Positions 8,471 to 17,240 are shown, numbered from the stretch's first letter. The stretch is 47,478 nucleotides of DNA from an uncultured Lachnospiraceae bacterium (GCA_910578115.1 CAJTPO010000035.1:1-47478), one strand, 5' to 3'. Program-made: numbers and translations. Notes: generated by a model not told the origin, from the letters alone.

Positions 8471-9379
8471 ATGCAGGATATCATGGATGTAAAAGACATT
8501 GCGTTTCCGCATTTGGGTATTTATTTAAGAAACGTACCGCGGGGGTTCAATGTGTTCGGTTTTCAGATCGCTTTTTACGGCGTGATCATTGGGCTGGGGA
8601 TTTTCTGTGGAATCCTGCTGGCGGCGCATATTGCGAAGAAGGAGCAGCTGAATCCGGATCTGATCTGGGATTTTGCGATCTATGCGATTGTTTTTTCCAT
8701 TATCGGAGCGAGGATCTATTATGTTATCTTCCGCTGGGATCTCTATCGGGACGATCTGCTCAGTATCTTTAATACGCGTAAAGGCGGGTTGGCCATTTAC
8801 GGCGCGGTGATCGCGGCTTTTATCACGTTGTGGATCTACTGCAAAGTGAAAAAATTAAGTTTTCTGCAGATTGCGGATATCTGTGTGCCGGCTCTGGTGC
8901 TCGGCCAGATTATCGGACGCTGGGGGAACTTCATGAATCGGGAAGTGTTTGGCGAGTATACGGACAACCTGCTGGCCATGCGGCTGCCCATTGATGCGGT
9001 CAGAAGCAGCGATATCTCCGAGGGTATTGCCAGTCATATTATTGAAGGGACTAATTACATCCAGGTACATCCCACTTTCCTGTACGAAGGGTTGTGGAAC
9101 CTTGCGCTTCTTCTTTTTATGATGGCGTATCGACAGCATAAGAAGTTCCGTGGGGAAATGTGGTTGTTATATCTGGGGGGCTATGGACTTGGCAGAGCCT
9201 GGATTGAAGGAATCAGGACGGATACTCTTTTTATTCCGCATACAACGACAGCCGTATCGCAGGTGCTGGCAGCCGTACTTTTTGTGTCAGCTCTGACCGC
9301 AGATTTCGTGATACGTATACGCTTGAACAAAAGAGGGCTGATTGCGGATAAGGCAGAGAACACGCCGGAAAATGAATAG
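8471..9379 (+). CDS. lgt: Prolipoprotein diacylglyceryl transferase Lgt
   Basis: An integral membrane enzyme that moves diacylglycerol from phosphatidylglycerol to the lipobox cysteine of prolipoproteins, the first step of lipoprotein maturation. The signature GQIIGRWGNFMNREVFG lies at 145-161, and the HPTFLYEGLWN motif follows. About seven hydrophobic segments are visible. ATG 8471 is preferred because AAGGAGCAGGAG ends just before it; an in-frame upstream alternative at 8447 lacks a site and would add a charged leader. The length of 302 aa is close to the family norm. A terminator follows at 9440. Confidence 0.94.
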   Translation: MQDIMDVKDIAFPHLGIYLRNVPRGFNVFGFQIAFYGVIIGLGIFCGILLAAHIAKKEQLNPDLIWDFAIYAIVFSIIGARIYYVIFRWDLYRDDLLSIFNTRKGGLAIYGAVIAAFITLWIYCKVKKLSFLQIADICVPALVLGQIIGRWGNFMNREVFGEYTDNLLAMRLPIDAVRSSDISEGIASHIIEGTNYIQVHPTFLYEGLWNLALLLFMMAYRQHKKFRGEMWLLYLGGYGLGRAWIEGIRTDTLFIPHTTTAVSQVLAAVLFVSALTADFVIRIRLNKRGLIADKAENTPENE

Positions 9380-9439
9380 AAAAATGCTGTAACAGACAGT
9401 AAAATATATGAAATAACAATGATTATACAGGGGAAAAAG

Positions 9440-9485
9440 AGAGCCTTACAGGTCGGAAATGATCTGCAGGGTTCTTTTTTTGACC
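9440..9485 (+). terminator. Rho-independent terminator after lgt
   Basis: An imperfect stem (AGAGCCTTACAGGTC against GATCTGCAGGGTTCT) spans 9440-9475 and is followed at once by a run of T. It separates lgt from the mraZ promoter. Confidence 0.8.
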
Positions 9486-9517
9486 TTTTTTGTCTAAAGA
9501 ATTTCTTAATTATTTCC

Positions 9518-9546
9518 TTGCAATGTGGACCTGTTTAGTATAAAAT
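9518..9546 (+). promoter_or_regulatory. dcw cluster promoter (PmraZ)
   Basis: TTGCAA at 9518-9523 and TAAAAT at 9541-9546 are spaced by 17 bases. It is the only convincing promoter in the 329-base gap between lgt and mraZ. It is directly followed by the MraZ-type repeats. The transcript would have a leader of about 150 bases in which I see no strong fold. Confidence 0.75.
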
Positions 9547-9553
9547 TGGTATC

Positions 9554-9590
9554 AAAGTGGTGGAAAGTGGTGTGAAGTGGAATGAAGTGG
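9554..9590 (+). promoter_or_regulatory. MraZ operator: four AAGTGG repeats at 10-bp spacing
   Basis: AAAGTGG, AAAGTGG, GAAGTGG and GAAGTGG start at 9554, 9564, 9574 and 9584, exactly one helical turn apart. MraZ is known to bind short GTGG-containing direct repeats just downstream of its own promoter and to autoregulate the cluster. Position right after the -10 fits repression at the start site. Confidence 0.85.
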
Positions 9591-9708
9591 AGGAATTGAA
9601 CTGATTTTCACGCCAAATCACAGATTCCGTGGCAGACCACTTGGATGGCAGAAGGTGTATGGATGATGGCGGTTAGCTTCGGCAGACACTCAGGGCAGGT
9701 GATTGATG

Positions 9709-10140
9709 ATGTTTATGGGAGAATACAATCACACAATCGATGCAAAAGGCAGGCTGATCGTCCCCTCGAAGTTCAGGGAAACATTGGGAGACACCTTCGT
9801 GGTGACCAAAGGACTCGACGGCTGTCTGTTTGTCTATGACAACAAAGAGTGGAATGCATTTGAAGAGAAGCTGAAATCACTGCCCCTTACCAACAAAGAG
9901 GCCAGACAGTTTGCAAGATTTTTTCTGGCAGGAGCAGCGGAAGTGGAAGTTGATAAACAGGGAAGAATCCTTGTACCGAACATATTAAGAGAATTTGCAC
10001 AGATCAGCAGGGATGTGGTACTGATTGGTGTGGCCAGCAGAATAGAGATCTGGAGTAAGGAACGATTCGAAGGCATTGCAACCTTCGAGGATATGGATGA
10101 GATAGCGGAACATATGGCAGAGCTGGGATTAGGAATTTGA
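9709..10140 (+). CDS. mraZ: Transcriptional regulator MraZ
   Basis: A ring-forming DNA-binding protein with two SpoVT/AbrB-like halves that regulates the division and cell-wall cluster, usually negatively. The two characteristic motifs are DAKGRLIVPSKFR near the N-terminus and DKQGRILVPNILR in the middle. The length (143 aa) is normal. Three ATG codons lie close together; MFMGEYNH from ATG 9709 is the usual family start, with AGGTGA five bases ahead. It is the first gene of the cluster, and its probable operator is upstream at 9554-9590. Confidence 0.94.
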   Translation: MFMGEYNHTIDAKGRLIVPSKFRETLGDTFVVTKGLDGCLFVYDNKEWNAFEEKLKSLPLTNKEARQFARFFLAGAAEVEVDKQGRILVPNILREFAQISRDVVLIGVASRIEIWSKERFEGIATFEDMDEIAEHMAELGLGI

Positions 10141-10147
10141 GGAAAAG

Positions 10148-11083
10148 ATGGAATTTGAACATACATCAGTTCTTTTGAAAGAAACAATGGAGAATCTGCG
10201 GATCAAGCCGGACGGCATCTATGTAGATGGTACGCTGGGCGGCGGCGGGCATTCTTATGAAGTGGCCTCTGTACTGGGGGACAGGGGGCAGCTGATCGGG
10301 ATCGATCAGGACGAAGCAGCCATAGAAGCTGCCGGACGGCGGCTGTCGCCGTATCGGGATAAGGTAACGTTGATCCGCGATAATTATTGTAACATGCGTC
10401 AGGCGCTGAAGCAGACCGGTGTGGAGAAAGCAGATGGTATCATACTGGATCTGGGCGTATCTTCTTTTCAGTTGGATAATACAGAAAGAGGATTTTCATA
10501 CAGGTATGATACAACGCTTGATATGCGGATGGATCAGAGACAGTCTCTCACGGCGAGGGATATTGTCAATCAATATACACAGGCGGAGTTGTATCGGATC
10601 ATCAGGGATTATGGAGAAGAGCAATTTGCGCAGAACATTGCGAAGCATATTGTGAGGGCAAGAGAGGAAAAGCCAGTAGAGACGACAGGGGAGCTCAACG
10701 ATATTATAAAGGCCGCGATCCCGGCGAAAATGAGAGTGACAGGAGGACATCCTTCCAAACGGACTTTTCAGGCGATCAGAATCGAATGTAACAGGGAATT
10801 GGAGGTGCTGCGGGATTCCCTGGACGATATGATCGATCTGCTGAAACCGGAAGGGAGGATTTGCATCATTACTTTCCACTCATTGGAAGATCGGATCGTG
10901 AAGACGGCCTTTCGCAAAAATGAGTCCCCCTGTACCTGCCCACCGGATTTCCCGGTGTGTGTTTGTGGACAGGTTTCGAAAGGCAGAGTGATCACCAGAA
11001 AGCCGATTCTTCCTTCCGGGGAGGAGATGGCTTTGAATAAGAGGTCTAAAAGTGCAAAATTGAGGGTGTTTTGCAGAACATAG
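10148..11083 (+). CDS. rsmH: 16S rRNA m4C1402 N4-methyltransferase RsmH (MraW)
   Basis: A SAM-dependent enzyme that methylates N4 of C1402 in the ribosomal P site. The N-terminal HTSVLLKETMENL and YVDGTLGGGGHS (SAM motif I) are diagnostic, followed by IGIDQD, LDLGVSS and the later ITFHSLEDRIVK. At 311 aa it is full length. It begins seven bases after mraZ, the canonical mraZ-rsmH order. A CxC..CxC cluster near the C-terminus (CTCPPDFPVCVCG) is common in Firmicutes RsmH. Confidence 0.96.
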   Translation: MEFEHTSVLLKETMENLRIKPDGIYVDGTLGGGGHSYEVASVLGDRGQLIGIDQDEAAIEAAGRRLSPYRDKVTLIRDNYCNMRQALKQTGVEKADGIILDLGVSSFQLDNTERGFSYRYDTTLDMRMDQRQSLTARDIVNQYTQAELYRIIRDYGEEQFAQNIAKHIVRAREEKPVETTGELNDIIKAAIPAKMRVTGGHPSKRTFQAIRIECNRELEVLRDSLDDMIDLLKPEGRICIITFHSLEDRIVKTAFRKNESPCTCPPDFPVCVCGQVSKGRVITRKPILPSGEEMALNKRSKSAKLRVFCRT

Positions 11084-11178
11084 TAAAACATGGAAACAGA
11101 CTGCACGCGGACTACCGGGAATAATGCGGAAAAGATTCCACAAGCGGGATCGTGGAGTCAGGATGGAGGGAGACAGCC

Positions 11179-11664
11179 ATGGCAGCAGTGCAGAGAACCA
11201 ACAATCAACGGCGCACGACAGATAACAGAAGCAGATATTATGTGCAGGGAAATACGGCAAGACAATTAAATGTGGCCAGAGAGATGGAGATGAGGCCACA
11301 AAAGAAGATCAGCAACCGGACCCGTAAAAACAGGGACAAGGCCAGACATATGAACGCGGGCTATGTGCTTTTTCTGTGTGTGGCACTTCTGACGACCGGG
11401 TTTGTTCTGGTAAATTATGTTGGACTGCAGGCCGATATTACCAACAGTGTAAAGCATATAGCGAGTCTGGAAAAGGAGTTGAATGACCTGAAGCTGGCCA
11501 ACGACGAGGAGTATACCAGGATAACAAGCAGTGTAGACCTGGAGGAGATCAGGAGAGTGGCGATCCAGGAACTGGGGATGCAGTATGCGGAAGAAGGACA
11601 GATCATATCTTTTGCCAGTGAGAGCAACGATTATGTGAAGCAGCTGGCGGATATTCCGCAGTAA
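11179..11664 (+). CDS. ftsL: FtsL-like division protein (bitopic, coiled coil)
   Basis: A single-pass membrane protein expected to bridge DivIC/DivIB and the septal PBP-FtsW pair. The cytoplasmic N-terminus (1-58) is rich in Arg and Lys, one membrane helix lies at about 60-82, and an extracellular heptad-like coiled coil at about 85-125 is followed by the IRRVAIQELGM stretch common to FtsL. ATG 11179 is preferred because GGAGGGAGA precedes it by about nine bases. FtsL is poorly conserved, so the call relies on topology and on its fixed place between rsmH and the division PBP. Confidence 0.8.
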   Translation: MAAVQRTNNQRRTTDNRSRYYVQGNTARQLNVAREMEMRPQKKISNRTRKNRDKARHMNAGYVLFLCVALLTTGFVLVNYVGLQADITNSVKHIASLEKELNDLKLANDEEYTRITSSVDLEEIRRVAIQELGMQYAEEGQIISFASESNDYVKQLADIPQ

Positions 11665-11711
11665 ACAGGACGGCTGGGTGCGGAAGCGTGCGAAGCAGAT
11701 CCTGCAAAGTT

Positions 11712-11739
11712 AATTTGCGAAGCAAATTTACTTTTTTTT
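11712..11739 (+). terminator. Weak terminator or attenuator between ftsL and the PBP gene
   Basis: AATTTGC (11712-11718) pairs with GCAAATT (11722-11728) around GAA, the very stable GCGAAGC mini-hairpin, and T-rich sequence follows to 11739. The stem is only 7 bp, so it more likely trims than stops transcription. Confidence 0.5.
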
Positions 11740-11761
11740 AAGAATATAAGCAGGTGATGAT

Positions 11762-14011
11762 TTGAGAGATCGAGGAAGAGGAAGAAATTCCGGCAATAGA
11801 TTTACGATAAAGATGCAGAAAAAGCTGGTGGTACTGTTTTTGATCGTGCTGCTTATCTTTGCAGGACTCAGTGCACAGCTGTATCTGATCACGAGAGACA
11901 GTGGAGAAGAGTATAAGCAGAAGGTATTGTCGCAGCAGGAATATGATTCGACGACAATACCTTTTAAGCGTGGCAATATAGTGGATTCCAACGGCACGAT
12001 CCTTGCGGTCAGCAATAAGGTATATAATGTTATTCTTGATACGAAAGTATTGCTGGATAAGGAAGAAAATGTCGAGCCGGTTTTGGAGGCTTTGCATAAG
12101 TGCTTTGGGATTGATACGGCCGAGGTGAGGAATTACATAGCACAGAATCCGGAGTCTTCTTATTATGTAATGGCAAAACGTGTGGAATATGAGAAGATGA
12201 ATGCCTATCAGGAAATGATCACGAATCCGGAAACGGGCGTGAGCCTGCGCGGCGTATGGTTTGAGTCCGAGTATAAGCGGGAGTACCCGAACGGAAGACT
12301 TGCCTGTGACGTGATTGGATTTACGACCAATGATAATGTGGGAACTTATGGGCTGGAGGAATTCTATAATGATATGCTCTGCGGTACTAATGGGAGGGAG
12401 TATGGATATCTGAATGAGGATTCCAATCTGGAAAGGACTACGATCCCGGCCAAAGACGGTAACAATCTGCATATATCGCTGGACGGTAACATTCAGAGTA
12501 TTATCGTCAAATATCTGGAAGAGTTTCAGGAGGAGCTAAAGGATAACTACAGGCCCGGAAATGCGGCAGAGCATGTTGCCTGTATCATTATGGAAGTCAA
12601 TACAGGCAGGATCCTGGGGATGGCGGATTATCCCAATTATGATCTGAATGATACGAGAAATAAGGACAATCTGATCGGAATGCCGCTGTTGAATGAAAAC
12701 AGTGTCAGAACGGGCGAGAGTGTGACGCAGGAGATCCTGAACGGTCTGGATGATGCAGCCATGTATCGGCAGTTGAATGCACTGTGGAAAAATTACTGTA
12801 TCACGGATGCCTATGAACCGGGATCGGTGGCGAAGCCTTTCACGGTAGCTGCAGCGATTGAATCCGGTGCGATCAAAGGGAATGAGTACTATGATTGTAA
12901 AGGAGAACTTCATGTAGGGGATCATGATATCAGCTGCCATCAGACCTATGGAGACGGATATATTAGCGTACAGCAGGGAATTGAACGTTCCTGTAACGTT
13001 GTATTGATGAACGTGGCTTTTGCGCTTGGAAAAGATGAATTCGTAGATTACCAGAGGCTGTTCGGCATGGGATTGAAAACCAACATTGATCTGGCGGGAG
13101 AGGCACGGACTGCATCCATGGTATTCAACAGGAATACCATGGGGCCGACAGACCTGGCGACAAATTCTTTCGGACAGAGCTTTAATGCCACGATGATCCA
13201 GATGATCACGGGATTTTGTTCTCTTATCAACGGCGGATATTATTATGAGCCGCATATTGTGGACAAGATTACCACAGCCGATGGTGCAACCATAGAAAAT
13301 ATTGCTCCCAGGGTGTTGAAGCGTACGATCTCCCAATCCACCAGCGATACGATCAAGGAATTCTGCAATACGGTGGTGACCGGCGAGAAGGGGACGGGAA
13401 AGACGGCGCGGCCGGCAGGTTATATGATTGGCGGCAAGACCGGAACGGCGGAGACACTGCCCCGTGGAAACAATGAATACGTTGTATCTTTTATGGGATA
13501 TGCGCCGGCCGATGACCCGCAGATTGCGATCTATGTAGTGGTAGACAGGCCCAACGTACAGATTCAGGACAATGCGAGACATGCAACAGGGATTGTCAGA
13601 AAAGTGCTGACCGAAGTACTGCCGTATCTGAATATCTTTATGACGGAAGAACTCAGCGATAAAGAGAAAGAGGAACTGGAAGCGATGAAGATTCAGATCA
13701 GGATGGCGGACGGTGGGACAGAGGAGGAACCACAGACGGATGAAGAAGGCAATCCGATCGACCCGGAGGAGCAGGAAGGGCCTGCGGAGGGAGAGTCGGA
13801 GGAAGAGACACCGGAGGAGGCCGATGATTCGTGGAAGGATTTCCCGGAAGACCCGGAGACGGGATATCTTAAGGATCCGGCTACCGGTTTCCTGTACGAT
13901 CCGGAGACGGGTGCGCAGGTGTACGGGGGAAGCCTGCTTGGTGGCGGGGAAGTACCCCAGGAAACCGATACACAGACGGACGATGAAGAGACTGAGGAAG
14001 AGGGAGAATAG
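11762..14011 (+). CDS. Division-type class B PBP (FtsI/PBP2-like) with acidic DPxTG-repeat tail
   Basis: A septal peptidoglycan transpeptidase partner of FtsW. One membrane anchor lies at about 20-41, then a dimerisation domain. The transpeptidase domain has S355-V-A-K358, S410-C-N412 and K559-T-G561, all intact. After about residue 630 comes a 120-residue extension, highly acidic, with three DPxTG units (DPETGYLK, DPATGFLY, DPETGAQV) near 705-727. No PASTA domain is visible. The start is TTG 11762 behind AGGTGATGA; starting at the first in-frame ATG (11813) would remove the basic N-terminus ahead of the anchor. Its place after ftsL points to the vegetative FtsI role. Confidence 0.88.
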   Translation: MRDRGRGRNSGNRFTIKMQKKLVVLFLIVLLIFAGLSAQLYLITRDSGEEYKQKVLSQQEYDSTTIPFKRGNIVDSNGTILAVSNKVYNVILDTKVLLDKEENVEPVLEALHKCFGIDTAEVRNYIAQNPESSYYVMAKRVEYEKMNAYQEMITNPETGVSLRGVWFESEYKREYPNGRLACDVIGFTTNDNVGTYGLEEFYNDMLCGTNGREYGYLNEDSNLERTTIPAKDGNNLHISLDGNIQSIIVKYLEEFQEELKDNYRPGNAAEHVACIIMEVNTGRILGMADYPNYDLNDTRNKDNLIGMPLLNENSVRTGESVTQEILNGLDDAAMYRQLNALWKNYCITDAYEPGSVAKPFTVAAAIESGAIKGNEYYDCKGELHVGDHDISCHQTYGDGYISVQQGIERSCNVVLMNVAFALGKDEFVDYQRLFGMGLKTNIDLAGEARTASMVFNRNTMGPTDLATNSFGQSFNATMIQMITGFCSLINGGYYYEPHIVDKITTADGATIENIAPRVLKRTISQSTSDTIKEFCNTVVTGEKGTGKTARPAGYMIGGKTGTAETLPRGNNEYVVSFMGYAPADDPQIAIYVVVDRPNVQIQDNARHATGIVRKVLTEVLPYLNIFMTEELSDKEKEELEAMKIQIRMADGGTEEEPQTDEEGNPIDPEEQEGPAEGESEEETPEEADDSWKDFPEDPETGYLKDPATGFLYDPETGAQVYGGSLLGGGEVPQETDTQTDDEETEEEGE

Positions 14012-14050
14012 GCCAGGCTCAGAAAGAACTGCGCAGAAATGGAGAAAACA

Positions 14051-14317
14051 ATGTTGAAATGGTTAAGCAGTCTGCGAAGGCTGACAGGGCCGAAAATGGA
14101 TGCGATGGATGGTGAAATGGCCAAAGGCAGGGGTACATACGACAGACAGACGCAGAAACCGGTTCTTCGATGCAGTATCTGTAACGGTGAACAGGTGGCG
14201 GGTTTTAAGGATATCCGTACAGGGAAATTTGAGGAGATCACACTGATCAGGAATCCCGGGGAACTGGAAGTATTTATGAAAACATATGGGATTGACGAGA
14301 TTTCCAGGGAATATTGA
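14051..14317 (+). CDS. Small conserved hypothetical protein with CxxC
   Basis: An 88-residue soluble protein between two PBP genes; I do not recognise a characterised family. It has one CSIC pair (CxxC) in the middle, then GFKDIRTGKFEEI and an acidic end. A single CxxC suggests half a metal site, a dimeric zinc knuckle or a redox pair. ATG 14051 is chosen over ATG 14039 because GGAG lies seven bases before it. Position in the cluster suggests cotranscription with the upstream PBP; the hairpin at 14334 follows. Confidence 0.7.
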   Translation: MLKWLSSLRRLTGPKMDAMDGEMAKGRGTYDRQTQKPVLRCSICNGEQVAGFKDIRTGKFEEITLIRNPGELEVFMKTYGIDEISREY

Positions 14318-14333
14318 AACAGGAAGTAAGAAT

Positions 14334-14385
14334 AACCTCACAAAAGCAGTAATAAATTATACTAATACCTTTTGTGAGGTTTTTC
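14334..14385 (+). terminator. 13-bp hairpin overlapping the SD of the next PBP gene
   Basis: AACCTCACAAAAG (14334-14346) pairs perfectly with CTTTTGTGAGGTT (14369-14381), followed by T residues. The downstream arm contains GTGAGG, the only Shine-Dalgarno candidate for ATG 14387. The element may act as terminator, translational switch, or both. Confidence 0.75.
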
Positions 14386-14386
14386 T

Positions 14387-16138
14387 ATGACGGAAGAGAT
14401 ACCTTATCAACATAAAACATATCACAGAAGTAAAACCGTGACGGCGTTGTTTCTGTGCATCATCGCATTTGCAGGGTTGATGGGCAGACTGGCGTATCTG
14501 ATGATTTTTCAGTCAGAGTATTATACGATGAAGGCCAGGGAGCTTCATGAACGGGAACGCAGCATCAAGGCAGCCAGAGGCAGGATCATAGATGCCAATG
14601 GCAAGATTCTGGCAGACAATAAGACAGTCTGTACGATCTCCGTGATCCATAACCAGATCGCGGATCAGGAAGAAGTGATTGCTGTATTGTGTAAGGAGCT
14701 GGGCCTTTCGGAGGAGTATGTCAGAAAGAGAGTGGAGAAATATTCTGCGATAGAGAAGATCAAGAGCAATGTGGATAAGAGTATAGGGGATGCCATTCGG
14801 GCCTACGATCTGGCGGGGGTCAAGGTAGATGAAGATTATAAGCGGTATTATCCGTTTGATTCACTGGCATCAAAGGTACTGGGATTTACAGGCGGAGATA
14901 ACCAGGGAATCATCGGTCTGGAAGTTATCTATGAGGAATATTTGCAGGGGGAAGCGGGAACAATTCTGACTGTGACGGATGCCAAGGGGGTTGAGGTGGC
15001 GGAGGCCGGAGAAGAACGGGTGGAACCCATAGATGGTCAGGATCTGTATGTCAGCCTGGATATGAATATCCAGAGTTACGCGACACAGCTGGCATTACAG
15101 ACCATGGAGACGAAGGAGGCGCAGAGCGTATCCATTCTTGTCATGAATCCCCGGAATGGGGAAATACTGGCCATGGCCAATGTCCCGGAGTTTAATTTGA
15201 ACGATCCATATGCATTGCCGGAGACGGTAGATGCCGATACGGTCAGTGAGGAGGAGAAGCAGAATCTTCTAAACGGTATATGGCGTAATGGCTGTATCAA
15301 TGATACTTACGAACCGGGTTCTACTTTTAAGATCATTACGGCTGCCGCCGGACTGGAAGCGGCTGTGGTCAAACCGGAGGATACGTTCAGCTGTCCTGGG
15401 TATATAATGGTGGAAGACCGCAGGATACGATGCCATAAGGCAGGGGGACATGGCGCCGAGGATTTCGTGCAGGGGACGATGAATTCCTGTAATCCGGTGT
15501 TCATCACGGTGGGAATGCGCCTTGGCGTGGAACGGTACTATTCCTATTTTAAGCAGTTTGGATTGCTTGACAGGACAGGGATCGATCTGCCGGGAGAAGC
15601 GGGGACGATCATGCATAATGTGGAAAATATCGGGCCGGTGGAGCTGGCTACCATTTCCTTTGGACAGTCTTTTCAGATCACGCCGATTCAGTTGGCGGTG
15701 ACGGCATCCTCCATCATTAACGGGGGAAAAAGAGTGACGCCGCATTTTGCGGTTAAGACGGCAGACAGTGATGGAAATAACAGTCATACGTTTACTTACC
15801 CGGTCAGGGAAAATGTGGTATCGACAGAAACTTCGGAGACTATGCGCTATATTTTGGAGCAGGTTGTGGCAGAGGGGAGCGGAAGAAATGGTGCGGTGGA
15901 AGGGTATCGCGTGGGAGGGAAGACGGCTACCAGCCAGACACTGCCCAGGGGGAGCGGCAGATATATCGCTTCCTTTCTTGGATTTGCGCCGGCGGATGAT
16001 CCGCAGGTGCTGGCAGTCGCCATTATCAATGATCCACAGGGAACTTACTATGGAGGACAGATCGCGGCACCGGTAGTGCGGCAGCTTTTTGAAAACATTC
16101 TTCCATATTTGGAAAAGATAGACTATAATAGGACTTAA
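14387..16138 (+). CDS. SpoVD-like class B penicillin-binding protein with KTA box
   Basis: A second class B transpeptidase, 583 aa, with a membrane anchor at about 18-40. The active site has S312-T-F-K315 and S367-C-N369, but the third motif reads K512-T-A514 (GGKTATSQ) where KTG is normal. There is no long tail and no PASTA domain. Its tandem placement after the division PBP mirrors pbpB-spoVD in spore formers, where SpoVD builds spore cortex with SpoVE. Assignment to SpoVD is inference; it could be a second vegetative PBP2. Expression may be limited by the hairpin over its ribosome binding site. Confidence 0.8.
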   Translation: MTEEIPYQHKTYHRSKTVTALFLCIIAFAGLMGRLAYLMIFQSEYYTMKARELHERERSIKAARGRIIDANGKILADNKTVCTISVIHNQIADQEEVIAVLCKELGLSEEYVRKRVEKYSAIEKIKSNVDKSIGDAIRAYDLAGVKVDEDYKRYYPFDSLASKVLGFTGGDNQGIIGLEVIYEEYLQGEAGTILTVTDAKGVEVAEAGEERVEPIDGQDLYVSLDMNIQSYATQLALQTMETKEAQSVSILVMNPRNGEILAMANVPEFNLNDPYALPETVDADTVSEEEKQNLLNGIWRNGCINDTYEPGSTFKIITAAAGLEAAVVKPEDTFSCPGYIMVEDRRIRCHKAGGHGAEDFVQGTMNSCNPVFITVGMRLGVERYYSYFKQFGLLDRTGIDLPGEAGTIMHNVENIGPVELATISFGQSFQITPIQLAVTASSIINGGKRVTPHFAVKTADSDGNNSHTFTYPVRENVVSTETSETMRYILEQVVAEGSGRNGAVEGYRVGGKTATSQTLPRGSGRYIASFLGFAPADDPQVLAVAIINDPQGTYYGGQIAAPVVRQLFENILPYLEKIDYNRT

Positions 16139-16202
16139 TGTTATAAATCTGCCGTTTGTCAGAGCCTGGGGATGTGCACGATTATTCCTGTTAAATCCTT
16201 TC

Positions 16203-16231
16203 GGGAGAATGTACGGTGTATACATTTCCCG
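16203..16231. repeat. Imperfect inverted repeat before mraY
   Basis: GGGAGAATGTA and TACATTTCCC face each other across about seven bases within the 142-base gap between the SpoVD-like gene and mraY. No T-tract follows, so it is not an obvious terminator. It could fold in the mraY leader. Confidence 0.4.
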
Positions 16232-16280
16232 CAGGCGGTGAAGGAAAGACGGATGATCTACGGGTTGATTGGAGGAAGAG

Positions 16281-17240
16281 ATGAAGAATACGATTTTAAT
16301 GTCTGTTATGGCAGCATTTGCGATCAGTGTGGTCTTAGGACCGGTGGTGATCCCTTTTCTGCGCAGGTTGAAGGTGGGACAGACGGTCAGGGACGAAGGG
16401 CCGCAGAGTCATCTTAAGAAGAACGGTACGCCGACGATGGGCGGTATCCTTATACTGATCAGTGTTGTGTTGACTTCCGTGTTCTTTGTGAGGGACTATC
16501 CGAAGATTATGCCTGTGCTGTTTTCAACACTGGGATTCGGATTGATCGGTTTTCTGGATGATTACATTAAGGTGGTATTGAAGCGGTCTCTTGGATTACG
16601 GGTATGGCAGAAGTTTTTGCTGCAGATTCTGGTGGCAGGTGTTTTTGCATTTTATCTGCTGCATTATACGGATGTTTCGCTGGCTATGAAAGTGCCTTTT
16701 ATGGAAGCACAGTATCTGGATTTTGGCTTGATGAATATTCCCATCCTGTTTTTTGTTGTGATCGGTACCGTCAACGGCACTAATTTTACAGACGGGCTGG
16801 ATGGGCTGGCCAGTTCTGTGACCGTGCTGGTGGCCACCTTTTTCAGTGTGGTGGCGATCGGTACGGAAAGTGGGATTGAACCTGTCACCTGTGCGGTGGT
16901 GGGAGCTTTGTTGGGCTTTCTTTTGTTTAATGTTTATCCTGCCAGTGTGTTCATGGGAGATACAGGTTCCCTTGCACTGGGCGGCTTTGTGGCGGCGGCG
17001 GCTTATATGATGCAAATGCCCCTTTTTATTGTGATTGTGGGATTTATTTATATGGTAGAAGTGTTATCCGACATCATACAGGTTTCGTATTTTAAGAAGA
17101 CGGGGGGAAAACGTTTCTTTAAAATGGCGCCGATCCATCATCATTTTGAATTATGCGGCTGGTCGGAGACCAGGGTGGTAGCTGTTTTTTCTATTGTGAC
17201 GGCGCTTTTGTGTCTGGTGGCGCTGATGGGAGTCTGGTAA
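16281..17240 (+). CDS. mraY: Phospho-N-acetylmuramoyl-pentapeptide transferase MraY
   Basis: An integral membrane enzyme that joins UDP-MurNAc-pentapeptide to undecaprenyl phosphate to give lipid I. The catalytic Asp pair is D93-D94 (GFLDDYIKV), followed by NGTNFTDGLDGLA and the HHHFELCGWSE end motif. About ten hydrophobic segments are present. The length is 319 aa. ATG 16281 has GGAGGA five bases upstream and is preferred over TTG 16269. It is followed 55 bases later by murD. Confidence 0.96.
   Translation: MKNTILMSVMAAFAISVVLGPVVIPFLRRLKVGQTVRDEGPQSHLKKNGTPTMGGILILISVVLTSVFFVRDYPKIMPVLFSTLGFGLIGFLDDYIKVVLKRSLGLRVWQKFLLQILVAGVFAFYLLHYTDVSLAMKVPFMEAQYLDFGLMNIPILFFVVIGTVNGTNFTDGLDGLASSVTVLVATFFSVVAIGTESGIEPVTCAVVGALLGFLLFNVYPASVFMGDTGSLALGGFVAAAAYMMQMPLFIVIVGFIYMVEVLSDIIQVSYFKKTGGKRFFKMAPIHHHFELCGWSETRVVAVFSIVTALLCLVALMGVW

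Noticed and set aside
8303..8512. Minus-strand frame with seven-residue repeats (YYITIVK type)
   Set aside because: The repeats come from the 21-bp DNA array; no binding site or promoter on that strand, so the DNA repeat is the real feature.
11738..13582. Two long minus-strand frames opposite the division PBP
   Set aside because: They cover the PBP coding region with no start signals and no recognisable motifs, while the plus-strand protein has all catalytic motifs.
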